A stretch of 64,000 nucleotides of DNA from Hellea sp965224755 (GCA_965224755.1 OZ245061.1:1240001-1304000); one strand, 5' to 3'. Shown: positions 26,624 to 35,796, numbered from the stretch's first letter. Notes: generated by a model not told the origin, from the letters alone. Made by a program: numbers and translations.

Positions 26624-28024
26624 CTAATGGCGGATCGTGGTAAAGGTCAGCGGTTTACGGCGTTGGCGTTTATTACGCTTTTTGGCAAGTTCGGTATCTG
26701 CCACAACTATAATATCAGCCGCGCGTCGCCATTGCGGTTGATTGCGCGCAAGGTCTTCCTGTGCGCGCTGTGCAAAGCTCCGTGCGCGCTGGATATCGCC
26801 AACCGCATAGGCCTGTTCAGCAATCGCATATTTTGCCATCGCTTCCTGACCCTGTTTGCCGTAAGCGCGGGATAATGTGTACCAGGCAAAGCTGTTATCC
26901 CGTTCTTTTTGCAAAGCTGATTTTAGCAAAACCACCGCGCGGTTGACCGGGATGTCTTCATTAGACTCAAGCAAAGCTGTGGCCAAAGCGATTTCCAGCA
27001 AAGGCGAATTTGGCCGTAATGAGAGCGCTTTTTCGGAGGGGGCTATCGAGGCCGGGCCTTGGCCGCTTTCATAGAGAATTTGCGCTTTAAGCTCGTAAAA
27101 ATAAGGATTTTCCGGCTCTTCCGCGATCAGGCTGTCGATCTCTTTAAGCGCATTTTTCAAGCCTGCCGCCCGGTAATAAGCAACAGCGCGGGCATAACGT
27201 GCCGGTTTTGATTGGTCATCAGGCGGGAAGCGCGAGAACACAAGCTGCGGGCCTTCGAGAAAACCGCGCAATTTGGCTTTGGCCATATCGAGGCGGTGTT
27301 GATCTTCCTCGCTGTCAAGCTTTCCGGTATAGGGACTATCTTCGACTTTCTCGCGCAGCGCATCAATTCTGTCGCCGGAGAGGGGATGGCCGCGAAAATA
27401 TGGATAGCGGCGAGCCTGAGAGAGGACTTCTTGTACCCTAAACCGTTCAAAGAAATCAATTAGGCCCTGCGCTGACTGGCCTGTGGATTCCATATATTTG
27501 GCGGCATATTGATCGGCGGCGGATTCGTTGACGCGGGAATAAGCCAGCGCCTCGATAACGCCAAATTGCTGCGAGCCGCCAAGTATAAGCGCCCCCGCTT
27601 CGCCTTCGCCCGCGAGAATAGCCGCAAGGCCGATCCCGGCGGCAATCAGCATCGCGCCATATGCACTGCGATTTCCGTAATCACTGCGCACAATATGTCC
27701 GCCGGCAATATGCCCGGCCTCATGCGCGATCACGCCTTTAAGCTGGTTAGGCGTATCGGCTTGGAGGATGATGCCGCTATGCAGAAAGATATTCTGCCCG
27801 CGCGTGACAAAGGCGTTCAATGACGGATCATTGACCAGATAAAGATCAACACTGGACGGGTTTAGCCCCGCCGCGCGCAGGATTGGCACCGTATAGTCGC
27901 GCAGGGTTTCCTCAATCTCGGTATCGCGCAGCAAAGATTGCGCAAAAGCAGGACAGGCCTGAGCGATAACCACAATCATGGCAATCAACACAGTCGACAG
28001 AGGTTTTAGAATAGATCGTAACAA
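26624..28024 (-). CDS. BepA-like M48 metalloprotease with TPR domain
   Basis: This 466-residue periplasmic protease/chaperone resembles BepA (YfgC), which degrades or helps mature LptD and other outer-membrane proteins. A signal peptide occupies about residues 1-29. The zinc motif HEAGH is at 101-105, with a SAADQYAAKY segment as the third-ligand region. The C-terminal half carries tetratricopeptide-like helices (NPYFYELKAQILYESG and following). With bamB, lpt and AsmA genes in the same window it fits the outer-membrane biogenesis theme, though those genes are not adjacent. Confidence 0.9.
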   Translation of the reverse strand: MLRSILKPLSTVLIAMIVVIAQACPAFAQSLLRDTEIEETLRDYTVPILRAAGLNPSSVDLYLVNDPSLNAFVTRGQNIFLHSGIILQADTPNQLKGVIAHEAGHIAGGHIVRSDYGNRSAYGAMLIAAGIGLAAILAGEGEAGALILGGSQQFGVIEALAYSRVNESAADQYAAKYMESTGQSAQGLIDFFERFRVQEVLSQARRYPYFRGHPLSGDRIDALREKVEDSPYTGKLDSEEDQHRLDMAKAKLRGFLEGPQLVFSRFPPDDQSKPARYARAVAYYRAAGLKNALKEIDSLIAEEPENPYFYELKAQILYESGQGPASIAPSEKALSLRPNSPLLEIALATALLESNEDIPVNRAVVLLKSALQKERDNSFAWYTLSRAYGKQGQEAMAKYAIAEQAYAVGDIQRARSFAQRAQEDLARNQPQWRRAADIIVVADTELAKKRNKRQRRKPLTFTTIRH

Positions 28025-28365
28025 GCGCGGGGCGTCCTTGGTTTATGTAGGCATAACATCACAAATCATAGCGGAGCCGTCAAGTTACCCGCGCGTAACA
28101 ATACAGTGAGATGGTAGTAGTTATGCAGGGAATATGAGAAAATCCAGAGGGGGGCAACTATATACATTCAGGCCTAAGCAAGAAGCATACGGATGATCTC
28201 CTTAGGTGCATTCCCCCTTGCACGCTGCATGTCTATCCCCTATAGAGCGCGCGCACTTGATGATGGCGGTTTTTGCTCCGCCGTTTTGTGTTTTATAAGC
28301 CCGGATTGGCCGGGCTAGTCCGCGGCATATATGTCGTTGGCCGGAACATTATTAGGACTATTCCA
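28025..28365. promoter_or_regulatory. Structured leader region upstream of rpsA
   Basis: These 341 bases contain no convincing gene. Three hairpins can be drawn: GTGCA/TGCAC at 28206-28223; GGCGG/CCGCC followed by GTTTT at 28265-28287, which looks like a weak terminator or attenuator; and a perfect 7-bp AGCCCGG/CCGGGCT hairpin at 28298-28316, 50 bases before the rpsA start. The rpsA ribosome site AGGA is at about 28354. The divergent M48-TPR promoter must be at the left end. S1 is autogenously controlled in E. coli; a similar role for this leader is inference. Confidence 0.5.
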
Positions 28366-30075
28366 ATGAGCACAGCTCAAGACTCCCTTACCCCCACCAC
28401 TGATGATTTCGCCTCCATGTTTGAGGCCTCTATCGAAACCAGCCCGATGAAGGAAGGTTCCGTTGTCAAAGGTCTCGTCACCGCTATCGAAAAAGACATT
28501 GTTGTTATCGATATTGGCTTGAAAACCGAAGGCCGCGTGCCGCTTCGCGAATTCTTTGTCCCCGGACAAAGCGATGATGATAAAGTTAAAGTCGGCGACG
28601 AAATTGATATCTATCTCGAACGTATCGAAAACGCCCTTGGCGATGCTATTCTCTCGCGCGACAAAGCCCGCCGCGAAGAAAGCTGGATCAAGATGGCTAA
28701 ATTTTACGAAAAAGAAGAGCCCGTGCCCGGCGCGATTGTTGGCCGCGTCAAAGGCGGCTTTACTGTCGATCTTGGCGGGATCAATGCCTTCCTGCCCGGC
28801 TCGCAAGTTGATATCCGCCCGGTGCGCGATATTGCGCCGTTGATGAATATAGAACAGCCTTTCATGATCTTGAAAATGGACCGTTCGCGCGGCAATATTG
28901 TTGTCTCGCGCCGCGCTATCCTTGAAGAGAGCCGCGCCGAGCAGCGCGCCGAACTTGTCGGCCAATTGGCTGAGGGCGAAACCCGCGAAGGTATTGTCAA
29001 GAATATCACCGATTACGGTGCATTTGTTGACCTTGGCGGAATTGACGGGCTTCTGCACGTTACAGATATGAGTTGGCGCCGCGTCTCCCATCCAAGCCAA
29101 GTTCTGGCGGTTGGCGATACGATTGCTGTCAAAATCATCCGCATCAATCCTGAAACGCAGCGCATCAGCCTCGGCATGAAGCAATTGCAGGAAGACCCTT
29201 GGATGGCCGCAGCTGCGAAATATACAATTGGCACACGTCATCAAGGCATTGTCACCAATATCGCAGATTATGGCGCATTTATCGAGCTTGAAGAGGGCGT
29301 TGAAGGTCTCGTCCATGTGTCCGAAATGAGCTGGACTAAGAAAAATGTCCATCCGGGCAAAATCGTCTCTACGACCGAGACGATTGAAGTTGAAGTGCTG
29401 GATGTGGACGAAGAAAAACGCCGCATCTCGCTCGGCATCAAACAGTGTCAGGATAATCCGTGGAGCACATTTGGCGATCGTTTCCCTGTTGGGTCAACGA
29501 TTACCGGCGATGTTCGCTCGGTGACTGAATTTGGCCTGTTTATCGGGCTGGACGGCGATATTGACGGCATGGCGCATTTGTCTGATTTGTCTTGGGATAA
29601 ATCCGGCGAAGAGGCTTTGGCTGAATATAAGAAGGGCGACACTGTTGACGCTAAAATTCTTGAAGTCGATGCCGAGAAAGAGCGTATCAGCCTCGGCATT
29701 AAGCAGCTTATCAAAGACACCGGTCCGGCGGCCGGCAAAGGCGCGGGCCGCGGCAAGACTGTGACCTGCACTGTCACTGAAATCACGACCGGCGGTATCG
29801 AAGTCACCTTTGGTGATGATAATGATATCAAAGCCTTTATCCGTAAGGGCGACCTCTCGCGCGAGCGTTCCGAGCAGCGTCCTGAGCGTTTTGCCGTTGG
29901 CGATAAAGTCGATGCCATGATTACCCGCGTGGACAAGGCCAAGCGTCAATATTCCCTCTCTATCAAGGCGCTCGAAATCGCCGAAGAGAAAGAGGCGGTC
30001 AAGCAATATGGCTCTGCGGATTCAGGAGCGTCCCTCGGCGATATCCTCGGCGCGGCGCTGAAAGGCGACAGCTAA
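28366..30075 (+). CDS. rpsA: 30S ribosomal protein S1
   Basis: S1 binds mRNA and delivers it to the 30S subunit. The 569-residue protein contains six S1 RNA-binding domains, seen as repeated G-x-V-x-x-I-x-D/E-x-G-x-F/I-V-D-L-G patterns, for example VKNITDYGAFVDLGGIDGL and VTNIADYGAFIELEEGVEGL. The frame extends upstream through the leader hairpin to 28273. The ATG at 28366 has AGGA 8 bases ahead and starts with the family's usual sequence. An intrinsic terminator follows, and ihfB comes next; an rpsA-ihfB order is common in Proteobacteria. Confidence 0.97.
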   Translation: MSTAQDSLTPTTDDFASMFEASIETSPMKEGSVVKGLVTAIEKDIVVIDIGLKTEGRVPLREFFVPGQSDDDKVKVGDEIDIYLERIENALGDAILSRDKARREESWIKMAKFYEKEEPVPGAIVGRVKGGFTVDLGGINAFLPGSQVDIRPVRDIAPLMNIEQPFMILKMDRSRGNIVVSRRAILEESRAEQRAELVGQLAEGETREGIVKNITDYGAFVDLGGIDGLLHVTDMSWRRVSHPSQVLAVGDTIAVKIIRINPETQRISLGMKQLQEDPWMAAAAKYTIGTRHQGIVTNIADYGAFIELEEGVEGLVHVSEMSWTKKNVHPGKIVSTTETIEVEVLDVDEEKRRISLGIKQCQDNPWSTFGDRFPVGSTITGDVRSVTEFGLFIGLDGDIDGMAHLSDLSWDKSGEEALAEYKKGDTVDAKILEVDAEKERISLGIKQLIKDTGPAAGKGAGRGKTVTCTVTEITTGGIEVTFGDDNDIKAFIRKGDLSRERSEQRPERFAVGDKVDAMITRVDKAKRQYSLSIKALEIAEEKEAVKQYGSADSGASLGDILGAALKGDS

Positions 30076-30100
30076 ACTCCTGTTTTTGAATAAATTTTAG

Positions 30101-30128
30101 AAAAGGCTCCCTTTTGGGGGCCTTTTTT
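30101..30128 (+). terminator. Intrinsic terminator after rpsA
   Basis: A stem AAAAGGCTCCC pairs with GGGGGCCTTTTT (one G-T) and ends in T6. It lies 25 bases after the rpsA stop and before ihfB, so it probably reduces read-through into ihfB. Confidence 0.8.
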
Positions 30129-30184
30129 ATGAGTCGAGTGCTTTCGCGCTTGACGCCTACGGAGACGATTTGCTTAATAGAGCC

Positions 30185-30469
30185 ATGCTGCGCTCCGAAC
30201 TTATTGATACACTCCATACGGAAAATCCGCATTTGACCCGGCGTGACGTCGAACGCGTTGTGGCTGTCGTGCTCGAATCCATTACCCAGACTTTGGAAAA
30301 AGGAGCGCGGGTTGAACTGCGCGGTTTCGGCGCCTTCTCGGTTCGCTACCGCAAAGCCCGATCAGGCCGTAATCCGCGTACAGGCGGGGATGTCTTTGTG
30401 CCGGAAAAACATGTGCCGTTCTTTCGAACCGGCAAAGATTTACGCGCCCGTATAGACGCCACGCGTTAA
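30185..30469 (+). CDS. ihfB: Integration host factor beta subunit
   Basis: This 94-residue HU/IHF-family protein bends DNA as a heterodimer with IhfA. The conserved start MLRSELIDTL, the GARVELRGFGAF body and the DNA-intercalating arm with R-N-P-R-T-G are visible. The ATG at 30185 is used; an upstream TTG at 30170 would add five atypical residues. Position directly after rpsA supports the beta-subunit assignment over HU. Confidence 0.93.
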   Translation: MLRSELIDTLHTENPHLTRRDVERVVAVVLESITQTLEKGARVELRGFGAFSVRYRKARSGRNPRTGGDVFVPEKHVPFFRTGKDLRARIDATR

Positions 30470-30574
30470 GTTCTAAATTCTAAATCATAGTAACTGCCAG
30501 ATTGACGCAGAGTTCTTTTTTGTGCAAAATACTACCCATCTGGCCGATTCATGGTCGCAACAAGGGGGAAAATC

Positions 30575-30967
30575 ATGGGAATGATTTCCGAATTTAAAGA
30601 ATTTGCCATGAAAGGCAACATGATGGATATGGCCGTTGGCATCATCATGGGCGGTGCTTTTGGCACTGTTATCAAATCACTAATTGACGATGTTATTATG
30701 CCTATTGTCGGTAAATTTTCCGGCGGGGTTGATTTTGGCGAGAAAAAAATCATTTTGACGCCTGGTGATGTTGAAGGTGTGGGTGAAGTTGCCATTGGTT
30801 ATGGTCTGTTTATCAACGCGCTGATCGCATTTCTAATCTTGGCTTGGGTCTTGTTCATGATGATTAAAGGTATGAATAAAGCGAAAAAGGCTGAAGAAGA
30901 AGCGCCATCTGCGCCGCCGGCTAATGAAGTGCTACTCGCTGAAATCCGCGATTTGCTGAAAAAATAA
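30575..30967 (+). CDS. mscL: Large-conductance mechanosensitive channel
   Basis: MscL is the pentameric emergency valve of the inner membrane that opens on hypo-osmotic shock. The 130-residue protein shows the amphipathic N-terminal helix SEFKEFAMKGNMMDMAVG, TM1 with G-I-I-M-G-G-A-F-G, a periplasmic loop and TM2 (LFINALIAFLILAWVLFMMI), then a charged C-terminal bundle. The ATG at 30575 has GGGGG 7 bases ahead; an upstream ATG at 30551 lacks a site. An intrinsic terminator follows. Confidence 0.96.
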   Translation: MGMISEFKEFAMKGNMMDMAVGIIMGGAFGTVIKSLIDDVIMPIVGKFSGGVDFGEKKIILTPGDVEGVGEVAIGYGLFINALIAFLILAWVLFMMIKGMNKAKKAEEEAPSAPPANEVLLAEIRDLLKK

Positions 30968-30991
30968 GCTTTGCAATAGTGCAAATAGAAA

Positions 30992-31021
30992 TCCGCTCTC
31001 GGTTGAGGGCGGGTTTTTTTA
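30992..31021 (+). terminator. Intrinsic terminator after mscL
   Basis: CCGCTCTC and GAGGGCGG pair around a GGTT loop and are followed by T7-T8. Its T-run overlaps the stop of the convergent M28 peptidase gene. Confidence 0.82.
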
Positions 31022-33226
31022 TATCTTAATACGCTTAATAATCGCCCGCATGTCTCCGCCATGCTGAGGCACCGCCCAATCGGGCCGAGATTGCAGTAAG
31101 GCTTTACTTTCCGGGCCAAGGCCGTGTCTGAAACCAATGAGATAGAGATCGGGTTTTGGCGCGTCAGCTTCGAAGATGAGGGTCATCTCAAGAGTCCGGC
31201 AGCTACGCCCGTGACACCGAAGGCCTCGATTTACGCTCATATGTTCGCCGGCGATATTAATTGAGTCTAAGCCGCTATCGGTTTTGACAGGTATATAAAG
31301 CATATCAATATCCGGCGCAGATATTTTAAGCGCGACATGACGTTGTCCGGCCTCGCGCTCATCACCTATGATATCAATGTTCAAGCCTGCATTGGGTATA
31401 TCGGGCGCGGGGGCCAAAGCGTACCGGCCGGGCCATCCCGGAATACCCCCTTGTGAAAATGTGGCGAGGGCCTTGGTTGCGCCGGGCAATGTCGCCCGCG
31501 CGGATACACGCCATTTGGCGGTGCCGGGCGTCTCTCCTGCGACGTGGGTAAATGATAATCCTTGTGGGGCCGCCGGGCTATAAGCCGGCACGAAACAGGT
31601 CAGGATAAAAGCCGCGAATAAAGCCGCGCCCGCCGCGCCGATAAGACTAGGCCGCGCTTTTTTAGCAAACCCCTCCGCAGGGGCCAAGAGAGGCGCGATC
31701 ATCGTAAAGAGAAAGATGATAGCCACAGCGAATGGCGACGAGTTTTCTATGAATAAGCCTAACTCGCCTGCCGCCGTGAGAGGCAGAGCCATTGCCGCAA
31801 AAAGGATTGCCGCAAATATAGTTACGAGAGTGGCCGCGCCCTGCTGGTTTGCTAATCTTAAAACCGCAGCCACCAGAATAAAGGCCAGTGACGGCGCAAA
31901 AAGAATGGCGGCACCCTGAACGAATATAGATAAGACCAAGCCCAAAAGTGCAAACCACAGCCAAGCAGACCACAAGTGCCCTTGGCGTGAACCCACGCGA
32001 TAAGAAAAAGCCAAGGCAATAACGGCTCCCAATAAGGCCCCGAAATTTTGCACCGCGCGTAAGGCCCAAGGATGCGCGGCTCCGAATTGAGCCTCAGGGC
32101 GTATCATTGCGGCTAATAATGAAAGCCCTATCGCCAGAGCCAGTCCAAGGATGATGGCTAGAGGCGGGAACAATAATGCCCTGATCGGAGCCGTGCCGCG
32201 ATTTTTAATAAAAGCGGCTAAAGCCGCTAAGCCGCCCAATCCCATGAGAGCTAGCCCGGCTAAAACCGGCATGGCAATTTTGAACATCCCCAGAATATCG
32301 GCATAAATCTGCTGGTCTTCAGCTTTGGTCCCGCTCTGCTCCAGATAGGTTTCTGCGGCTGTCAAAGCGCTCTTGCCCATATGAAAAAACGTGCGCTTAT
32401 CAAGATTGGCGAGGTTGTCGAGCGGCGTATGATAGAGCGCGGGGCGGGCGGCGAAGGCCAAATTAGCGGCATCAATATCAAGTTTCAGATATACCGTAAC
32501 GTCTGTTCCGTTGGGCATCATTTCGTAAACGTCGGTATTGAGCGAGCTTGAAATTGGCAGGTTTCCGCCGCGCAGAATGTCAATATCGCGGCTATTGGGG
32601 CGGCTGGTTTCAATCAGTGCGGCCCGGCCGGAGACGCCTCTGGCTTCCATACTGACGACAGCCGCTACGTCTTTGGCAAAGGGGTCTTTTGCAACAAAAG
32701 AGGACGCCCCGATTAATCCGGCTTCTTCGCCGTCGGTAATTAAGACTAGCAAGGGGCGCTTTAAGTTTCGCTCTTTCATAATCGCCGCAATTTCCAAGCT
32801 TACAGCAACGCCCGCGCCGTCATCTGCGGCTCCGGGGCCGGTGGCAACAGAATCGTAATGTGAGGCGACCATGACCGCATTTGGGCCCGGCTCTGTCACC
32901 CAAAAGAGTACATTTTGCACGCGCGCGCAGGCCGTTCTGAATGCAACGGTACAATGAAAATCGTCGCGGACAAGAGGGGTAAAACCCAATTTTCGAATTT
33001 CATTCAAGAGCCGCTCACGAACCGCGTCATTAGCATCAGAGTCAACGGGATGAGGCGTTTCGTCACCTAATATGGTCTCTAATCTCTGGAATGCACGTTC
33101 CGCATTAAAGACATGAGTAGACTCAATTTTCGGCGGAGTAATAAAAGCGCCGCGTAAGTTAAACAGTAGAAAGAGAACGAGGGTGAGCGCAATTAGCGGC
33201 GCAACAGATTTGAAAGAAGATGCCAT
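31019..33226 (-). CDS. Multi-pass membrane M28-family zinc peptidase
   Basis: This 735-residue protein has an N-terminal membrane helix, a periplasmic M28 aminopeptidase domain (about 45-305) and a C-terminal half with eight or so membrane helices plus a soluble end. The zinc ligands are visible in SHYDSV, GAADDGAGVA and DGEEAGL. The architecture resembles eukaryotic ERMP1/Fxna-type peptidases and their bacterial homologues, whose substrates are unknown. It begins 17 bases after the lptB stop and could be the last gene of the lpt operon, where other Proteobacteria usually carry rpoN and hpf. Confidence 0.88.
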   Translation of the reverse strand: MASSFKSVAPLIALTLVLFLLFNLRGAFITPPKIESTHVFNAERAFQRLETILGDETPHPVDSDANDAVRERLLNEIRKLGFTPLVRDDFHCTVAFRTACARVQNVLFWVTEPGPNAVMVASHYDSVATGPGAADDGAGVAVSLEIAAIMKERNLKRPLLVLITDGEEAGLIGASSFVAKDPFAKDVAAVVSMEARGVSGRAALIETSRPNSRDIDILRGGNLPISSSLNTDVYEMMPNGTDVTVYLKLDIDAANLAFAARPALYHTPLDNLANLDKRTFFHMGKSALTAAETYLEQSGTKAEDQQIYADILGMFKIAMPVLAGLALMGLGGLAALAAFIKNRGTAPIRALLFPPLAIILGLALAIGLSLLAAMIRPEAQFGAAHPWALRAVQNFGALLGAVIALAFSYRVGSRQGHLWSAWLWFALLGLVLSIFVQGAAILFAPSLAFILVAAVLRLANQQGAATLVTIFAAILFAAMALPLTAAGELGLFIENSSPFAVAIIFLFTMIAPLLAPAEGFAKKARPSLIGAAGAALFAAFILTCFVPAYSPAAPQGLSFTHVAGETPGTAKWRVSARATLPGATKALATFSQGGIPGWPGRYALAPAPDIPNAGLNIDIIGDEREAGQRHVALKISAPDIDMLYIPVKTDSGLDSINIAGEHMSVNRGLRCHGRSCRTLEMTLIFEADAPKPDLYLIGFRHGLGPESKALLQSRPDWAVPQHGGDMRAIIKRIKI

Positions 33227-33243
33227 TCATGCCCCAGAAATTG

Positions 33244-34035
33244 CTAAGCGTATTTCTCGCCCAAATACACCCGCCGTACATCTTTATTGGCCCGGATTTC
33301 TTCGGGCGTGCCTTCAAATAGGGCTTCGCCTTGAAAGAGGATGGAGGCGCGGTCGACAATATCGAGGGTCTCGCGCACCCGGTGATCTGTAATCAGAATA
33401 CCGATGCCGCGTTTCTTCAAATAAAGCACCAGTTCTGAAATATCGGCGATAGCGATAGGGTCGATGCCTGTGAAAGGCTCGTCCAGTAGGATAAAGCTGG
33501 GGCGGGAGGCGAGGGCACGGGCAATTTCAACCCGGCGGCGTTCCCCGCCGGAGAGGGCAAGAGCCGGGCTTTTCTTGATATGGCCGATATTAAGCTCGTC
33601 GAGCAGAGCATTGACATTATCATCCCATTTCGAGCGGTCACGTTCGGTCAATTGCACAACGGCGCGGATATTTTCCTCCACGGTCAGCCCGCGAAAGATA
33701 GACTGTTCTTGCGGCAGATAGCCAACGCCGAGGCGGGCCCGTTGATACATCGGCAGATCGGTAATATCCTGCCCGTCAAGTGTTATCATGCCTTGGTCAG
33801 CTTCGATCAGGCCCATAATCATATAAAAACTGGTCGTCTTGCCCGCGCCGTTAGGCCCCATTAGCGCCACGACTTCGCCGCGCTGCACCGTCAGGGTGAT
33901 GTCTTTGACCACGACGCGGCCGCGGTAAGCTTTGCCGATACCATTAGCGGCCAGCCCTGTGGCCGGGGGCACTATGGCGGGTTTCGCCTTTGCCGGAACG
34001 CTTGCAGGACGTGACTTGAGATCAGCATCAGCCAT
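33244..34035 (-). CDS. lptB: LPS export ABC transporter ATPase
   Basis: LptB powers extraction of lipopolysaccharide from the inner membrane by LptFG. The 263-residue protein shows Walker A GPNGAGKTT, signature LSGGERRR and Walker B ILLDEPFTGIDP, plus the H-loop ITDHRVRETL. About 25 residues of Ala/Pro/Lys-rich extension precede the ABC domain. It follows the two lptA-like genes and lptC in the conserved cluster order. Confidence 0.96.
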   Translation of the reverse strand: MADADLKSRPASVPAKAKPAIVPPATGLAANGIGKAYRGRVVVKDITLTVQRGEVVALMGPNGAGKTTSFYMIMGLIEADQGMITLDGQDITDLPMYQRARLGVGYLPQEQSIFRGLTVEENIRAVVQLTERDRSKWDDNVNALLDELNIGHIKKSPALALSGGERRRVEIARALASRPSFILLDEPFTGIDPIAIADISELVLYLKKRGIGILITDHRVRETLDIVDRASILFQGEALFEGTPEEIRANKDVRRVYLGEKYA

Positions 34036-34065
34036 GTAAATATCTTTCCTAGAGCCAAATCCGTT

Positions 34066-34593
34066 TTAGGATGCGGCTTGATTGCTTGTATTTTTAATTA
34101 AAATTTTCACGCGGCCTTTGGCACCGCATTTGCGTCCCTTGCACGTTCCGACAACTTTGGCTTCTTCGGTTGTCAGATTATAAATAAGTTTTTCGCCGGT
34201 CACAATATTGTCGTCTTGGAGCAGGATGACATCGCCAGTGACGGTAAAGGTATCGGTGCTTTGCTGATAGACGCCATTATTGCCGCGCACTTCCTGTTCA
34301 GGGGTGATGTAATAGAAATTCCCGAAGGCTTCGATTTTGCTGATATCATTGGCCGCAGAACTGGCGCTGCTATTACCGGCGCCGTAAATTTTCATCTGGT
34401 CGGCGAGAATACGGACATCGCCTTGGCGGACATCAACTTGGCCCGTTAAAATAGTCGTTCCGCCGCTATTGACGATACTATCCGCTGTCGCGTCAATCGG
34501 GGCGCTGTTATTGCGCGCAAATTGGGCGTTAGCCGTTAAAGGCAGAGCCATAAGGGCTAATGTTGCAACGCTGTATTTTAAGATGGTTTTCAT
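34066..34593 (-). CDS. LptA/OstA-like periplasmic protein, second tandem copy
   Basis: This 175-residue secreted protein (signal peptide about 1-23, TANAQ) has the OstA/LptA beta-jellyroll repeat pattern: A-D-S-I, T-G-Q-V-D-V-R-Q-G-D, Q-M-K-I-Y, G-N-N-G-V-Y and T-G-D-V. LptA forms the periplasmic bridge for LPS. It is the second of two adjacent homologues; both end with a C-x-G-x-x-C motif (here CKGRKC near residue 153), which E. coli LptA lacks. The ATG at 34593 is chosen because the longer frame begins before the signal peptide. Which copy is the true bridge is not evident. Confidence 0.85.
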   Translation of the reverse strand: MKTILKYSVATLALMALPLTANAQFARNNSAPIDATADSIVNSGGTTILTGQVDVRQGDVRILADQMKIYGAGNSSASSAANDISKIEAFGNFYYITPEQEVRGNNGVYQQSTDTFTVTGDVILLQDDNIVTGEKLIYNLTTEEAKVVGTCKGRKCGAKGRVKILIKNTSNQAAS

Positions 34594-34603
34594 AAGGTTT
34601 TCC

Positions 34604-35107
34604 CTAATTTCCATTTCCTATGCGGATTGTCGGGCGACTTTCGCACTCTTTTCCTTGGCATTTCCCCGAAAACCTGATGGTCTCGGTTTTGACATTGTAA
34701 ACCAATTGATCCGTTGTGGCGGTATTGCCGCCTGGTTGGCGCACGGTTACATTCCCCGTGACAGTTATAATGCCTTTATCCCGTTCATAAACACCCCGAT
34801 CCCCTGTAACAATATTATCAGGAGTAGTGTAGCGAAAATTACCACGCGCATCAATGCGGTTTACAGCGCCAAGCCTTAGGCCTCCGCTTGTATCCGCCGG
34901 AGCTTCGCCGCGATAAATATTCATTTTGTTAGATTGAATCCGGGCGACGCCCTGCGTGATGTCAACCTTGCCTTCGAGAATGGTCAGACCGCCTTCATAG
35001 GTCGCTTTTTCCGCTACGACATTAATCGGATCGTCCCCCCCGAAGATTTGCGCTTGCGCCGATATAGCGGGCAGCATGAACACAGCTATCAGACATAAAA
35101 TTTTCAT
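34604..35107 (-). CDS. lptA: LptA/OstA-like periplasmic protein, first tandem copy
   Basis: This 167-residue secreted protein has a cleavable signal (about 1-19, SAQAQ) followed by one OstA domain: EKATYEGGLTILEGKVDITQG, NKMNIYRG, GDRGVYERD and VTGNVTVRQPGG. It starts 4 bases inside the lptC end (ATGA overlap) and is followed by a paralogue 10 bases on. Like the paralogue it carries C-x-G-x-x-C (CQGKEC near residue 150) at the end of the jellyroll. LptC and LptA bind each other through OstA domains, so the coupled copy is the better lptA candidate. Confidence 0.88.
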   Translation of the reverse strand: MKILCLIAVFMLPAISAQAQIFGGDDPINVVAEKATYEGGLTILEGKVDITQGVARIQSNKMNIYRGEAPADTSGGLRLGAVNRIDARGNFRYTTPDNIVTGDRGVYERDKGIITVTGNVTVRQPGGNTATTDQLVYNVKTETIRFSGKCQGKECESRPTIRIGNGN

Positions 35108-35796
35108 GGGTGGGCCTCTTCGGGAAGAAGGTCATCCGAGGGCGTTTCCTGATTAATCACCGCATCCATACCGCTTTTAAAGACAAAAACTTTGTAATTA
35201 TCGTTAATTTCGTAAGCATTCCCGTTAGCGATACCAAAATTACCTTTACATTCGATCCGCTCATCCCCCTCGATTCGTTTTTCGCGGGCAAAGATACGGG
35301 CATGGCTCGTGACACAAATATTACCATCATCGGTTTTCAAATCAACAGCGGTTCGTAGGTTCAGGATTTTATTCACATCGTCATATGTACCTGCATTCGC
35401 ATTGATAAAAGATGAAGCTGCACCGTCTTCACGGAGGAATTCGAGCACGGGCGTGTCCAACATAACTTCGGTGCGGTTGGCTAACATCCGCGTAGCGCTT
35501 TGTGCGGTCAGATAGAAGGGTAGACCGTCATCGGTGCGTCCACTATAACGCGGATTGATCATCTTGACAGATTCTGTGGGGTTATCTTCAATGAGGATGG
35601 TCTTCCCTTGTGTTGCAAACTTGTAAACCAGAATCAAAGCCAAGATAGTTGAAAAAGCGATCAAAGTGCGCTGCATAATCCTGATACGCTTTGAATGACG
35701 GCGCGCAGCGGCAAGCGTTAGGGTGCGCTTGGGTTCCCATAAGCCTAAGGCTTCGCTGACGTGATGGTCACCGGATGATATAGCGGCTGAATTCAT
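35104..35796 (-). CDS. lptC: LPS export protein LptC
   Basis: LptC is anchored in the inner membrane by one helix (about residues 42-58 from the ATG at 35796) and passes LPS from LptBFG to LptA. The periplasmic OstA-like domain is visible from the MINPRYSG motif onward, with GTYDDVNKILNLRTAVDLKTDDG typical of alphaproteobacterial LptC. A hydrophilic N-terminal region of about 40 residues precedes the helix. A GTG at 35823 is an alternative start without a better ribosome site. The end overlaps lptA by 4 bases. Confidence 0.87.
   Translation of the reverse strand: MNSAAISSGDHHVSEALGLWEPKRTLTLAAARRHSKRIRIMQRTLIAFSTILALILVYKFATQGKTILIEDNPTESVKMINPRYSGRTDDGLPFYLTAQSATRMLANRTEVMLDTPVLEFLREDGAASSFINANAGTYDDVNKILNLRTAVDLKTDDGNICVTSHARIFAREKRIEGDERIECKGNFGIANGNAYEINDNYKVFVFKSGMDAVINQETPSDDLLPEEAHP

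Noticed and set aside
28315..29352. Minus-strand frame opposite rpsA
   Set aside because: Shadow of the repeated S1 domains.
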